DNA of 32,923 bases from Prevotella sp. CAG:732 (lineage in GTDB: Bacteria > Bacteroidota > Bacteroidia > Bacteroidales > Bacteroidaceae), in assembly GCA_000436035.1 (NCBI GenBank), contig FR893299.1, positions 1-32,923 of the forward strand, given 5' to 3'. Shown here piece by piece: positions 32,779 to 32,923 of this stretch. The notes under the pieces were generated by a model. That model was given only the letters and a program-made list of their open reading frames with translations. It had not been told where the DNA came from and made no database searches. The first letter of the stretch is position 1, and each line of letters begins with the position of its first letter. The translations under genes were made by a program, and so were the position numbers.

Positions 32779-32923
32779 TTACAATGCCAGTTTGTGAACC
32801 TTTACATTCTTAAACTCAGCCTTGCCACCCTTGCTATAGAGTTTCACATTCTCGTATGGAGCCACAGGGAAGACGAGGTTGGTCATGGCGATTCGACCAC
32901 CATCTACGAAGAGCTCAACAGAT
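32779..32923 (-). CDS. GH32 beta-fructosidase, C-terminal end (partial)
   Basis: Only the last 48 codons lie in the window; the gene continues past 32923. Too short for a full-length call. The visible residues SVELFVDGGRIAMTNLVFP and ENVKLYSKGGKAEFKNVKVHKL match the end of the C-terminal beta-sandwich of GH32 enzymes (invertase, levanase, inulinase), where S-V-E-x-F-V-x-G is a family hallmark. It would release fructose from sucrose or fructans, feeding the permease and fructokinase downstream. The signal peptide, catalytic WMNDPNG and EC motifs are outside the window. Confidence 0.78.
   Translation of the reverse strand, partial: SVELFVDGGRIAMTNLVFPVAPYENVKLYSKGGKAEFKNVKVHKLAL

Overview
This window looks like chromosome from a Bacteroidota gut commensal of the Prevotellaceae (Segatella/Prevotella copri type). 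Three things support that. Promoters follow the Bacteroidota pattern, TTTG, then 18-20 bases, then TAnnTTTG; nine such promoters can be read here. Shine-Dalgarno sequences are essentially absent, with A-rich stretches before the starts instead. The gene content includes GldH, a DUF4954-like protein, a RicT/PSP1 protein with a Cys-rich core, GH97 and GH32 enzymes, and lipoproteins with Bacteroidota lipoboxes. No phage, integrase, transposase, rRNA or CRISPR array is visible.

Layout. 37-969 (-): secreted DNA/RNA non-specific endonuclease lipoprotein. 1115-1187 (+): tRNA-Pro(GGG). 1426-2088 (+): small lipoprotein. 2308-3759 (-): XylE-type xylose/H+ symporter. 4032-8366 (+): metF, holB, ricT and gldH, a housekeeping cluster. 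8538-15207 (-): elongasome operon, transcribed as purH (IMP cyclohydrolase domain only), mreB, mreC, mreD, mrdA (PBP2), rodA. 16016-18529 (+): clpB with a shortened D2 domain. 18608-20605 (-): GH97 glycosidase. 21306-29064 (+): hflX, DUF4954-like protein, M16 protease, class I fumarase. 29390-30502 (+): dinB with a GTG start. 30681-32923 (-): fructan/sucrose locus with a GH32 end (cut by the window), an MFS permease and a PfkB fructokinase.

How the genes work together. The mre-mrdA-rodA block is the lateral-wall synthesis machine: MreB filament, MreC/MreD linkers, PBP2 transpeptidase and RodA glycosyltransferase. A terminator-like hairpin after mreB may lower expression of the later genes. 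The GH32-permease-fructokinase block forms a complete route: cleave beta-fructoside, import, phosphorylate fructose.

The least explained material is intergenic. A roughly 35-bp repeat built on ATGACA/ATTACA hexamers occurs four times, and two copies face each other around a roughly 195-bp MITE-like element between purH and clpB. Between GH97 and hflX there is an orphan minus-strand promoter carrying an FNR-box-like palindrome. It is followed about 110 nt later by a strong intrinsic terminator with no ORF between, which makes a good candidate small RNA. Two different 21-22-bp tandem arrays lie upstream of clpB and downstream of dinB.
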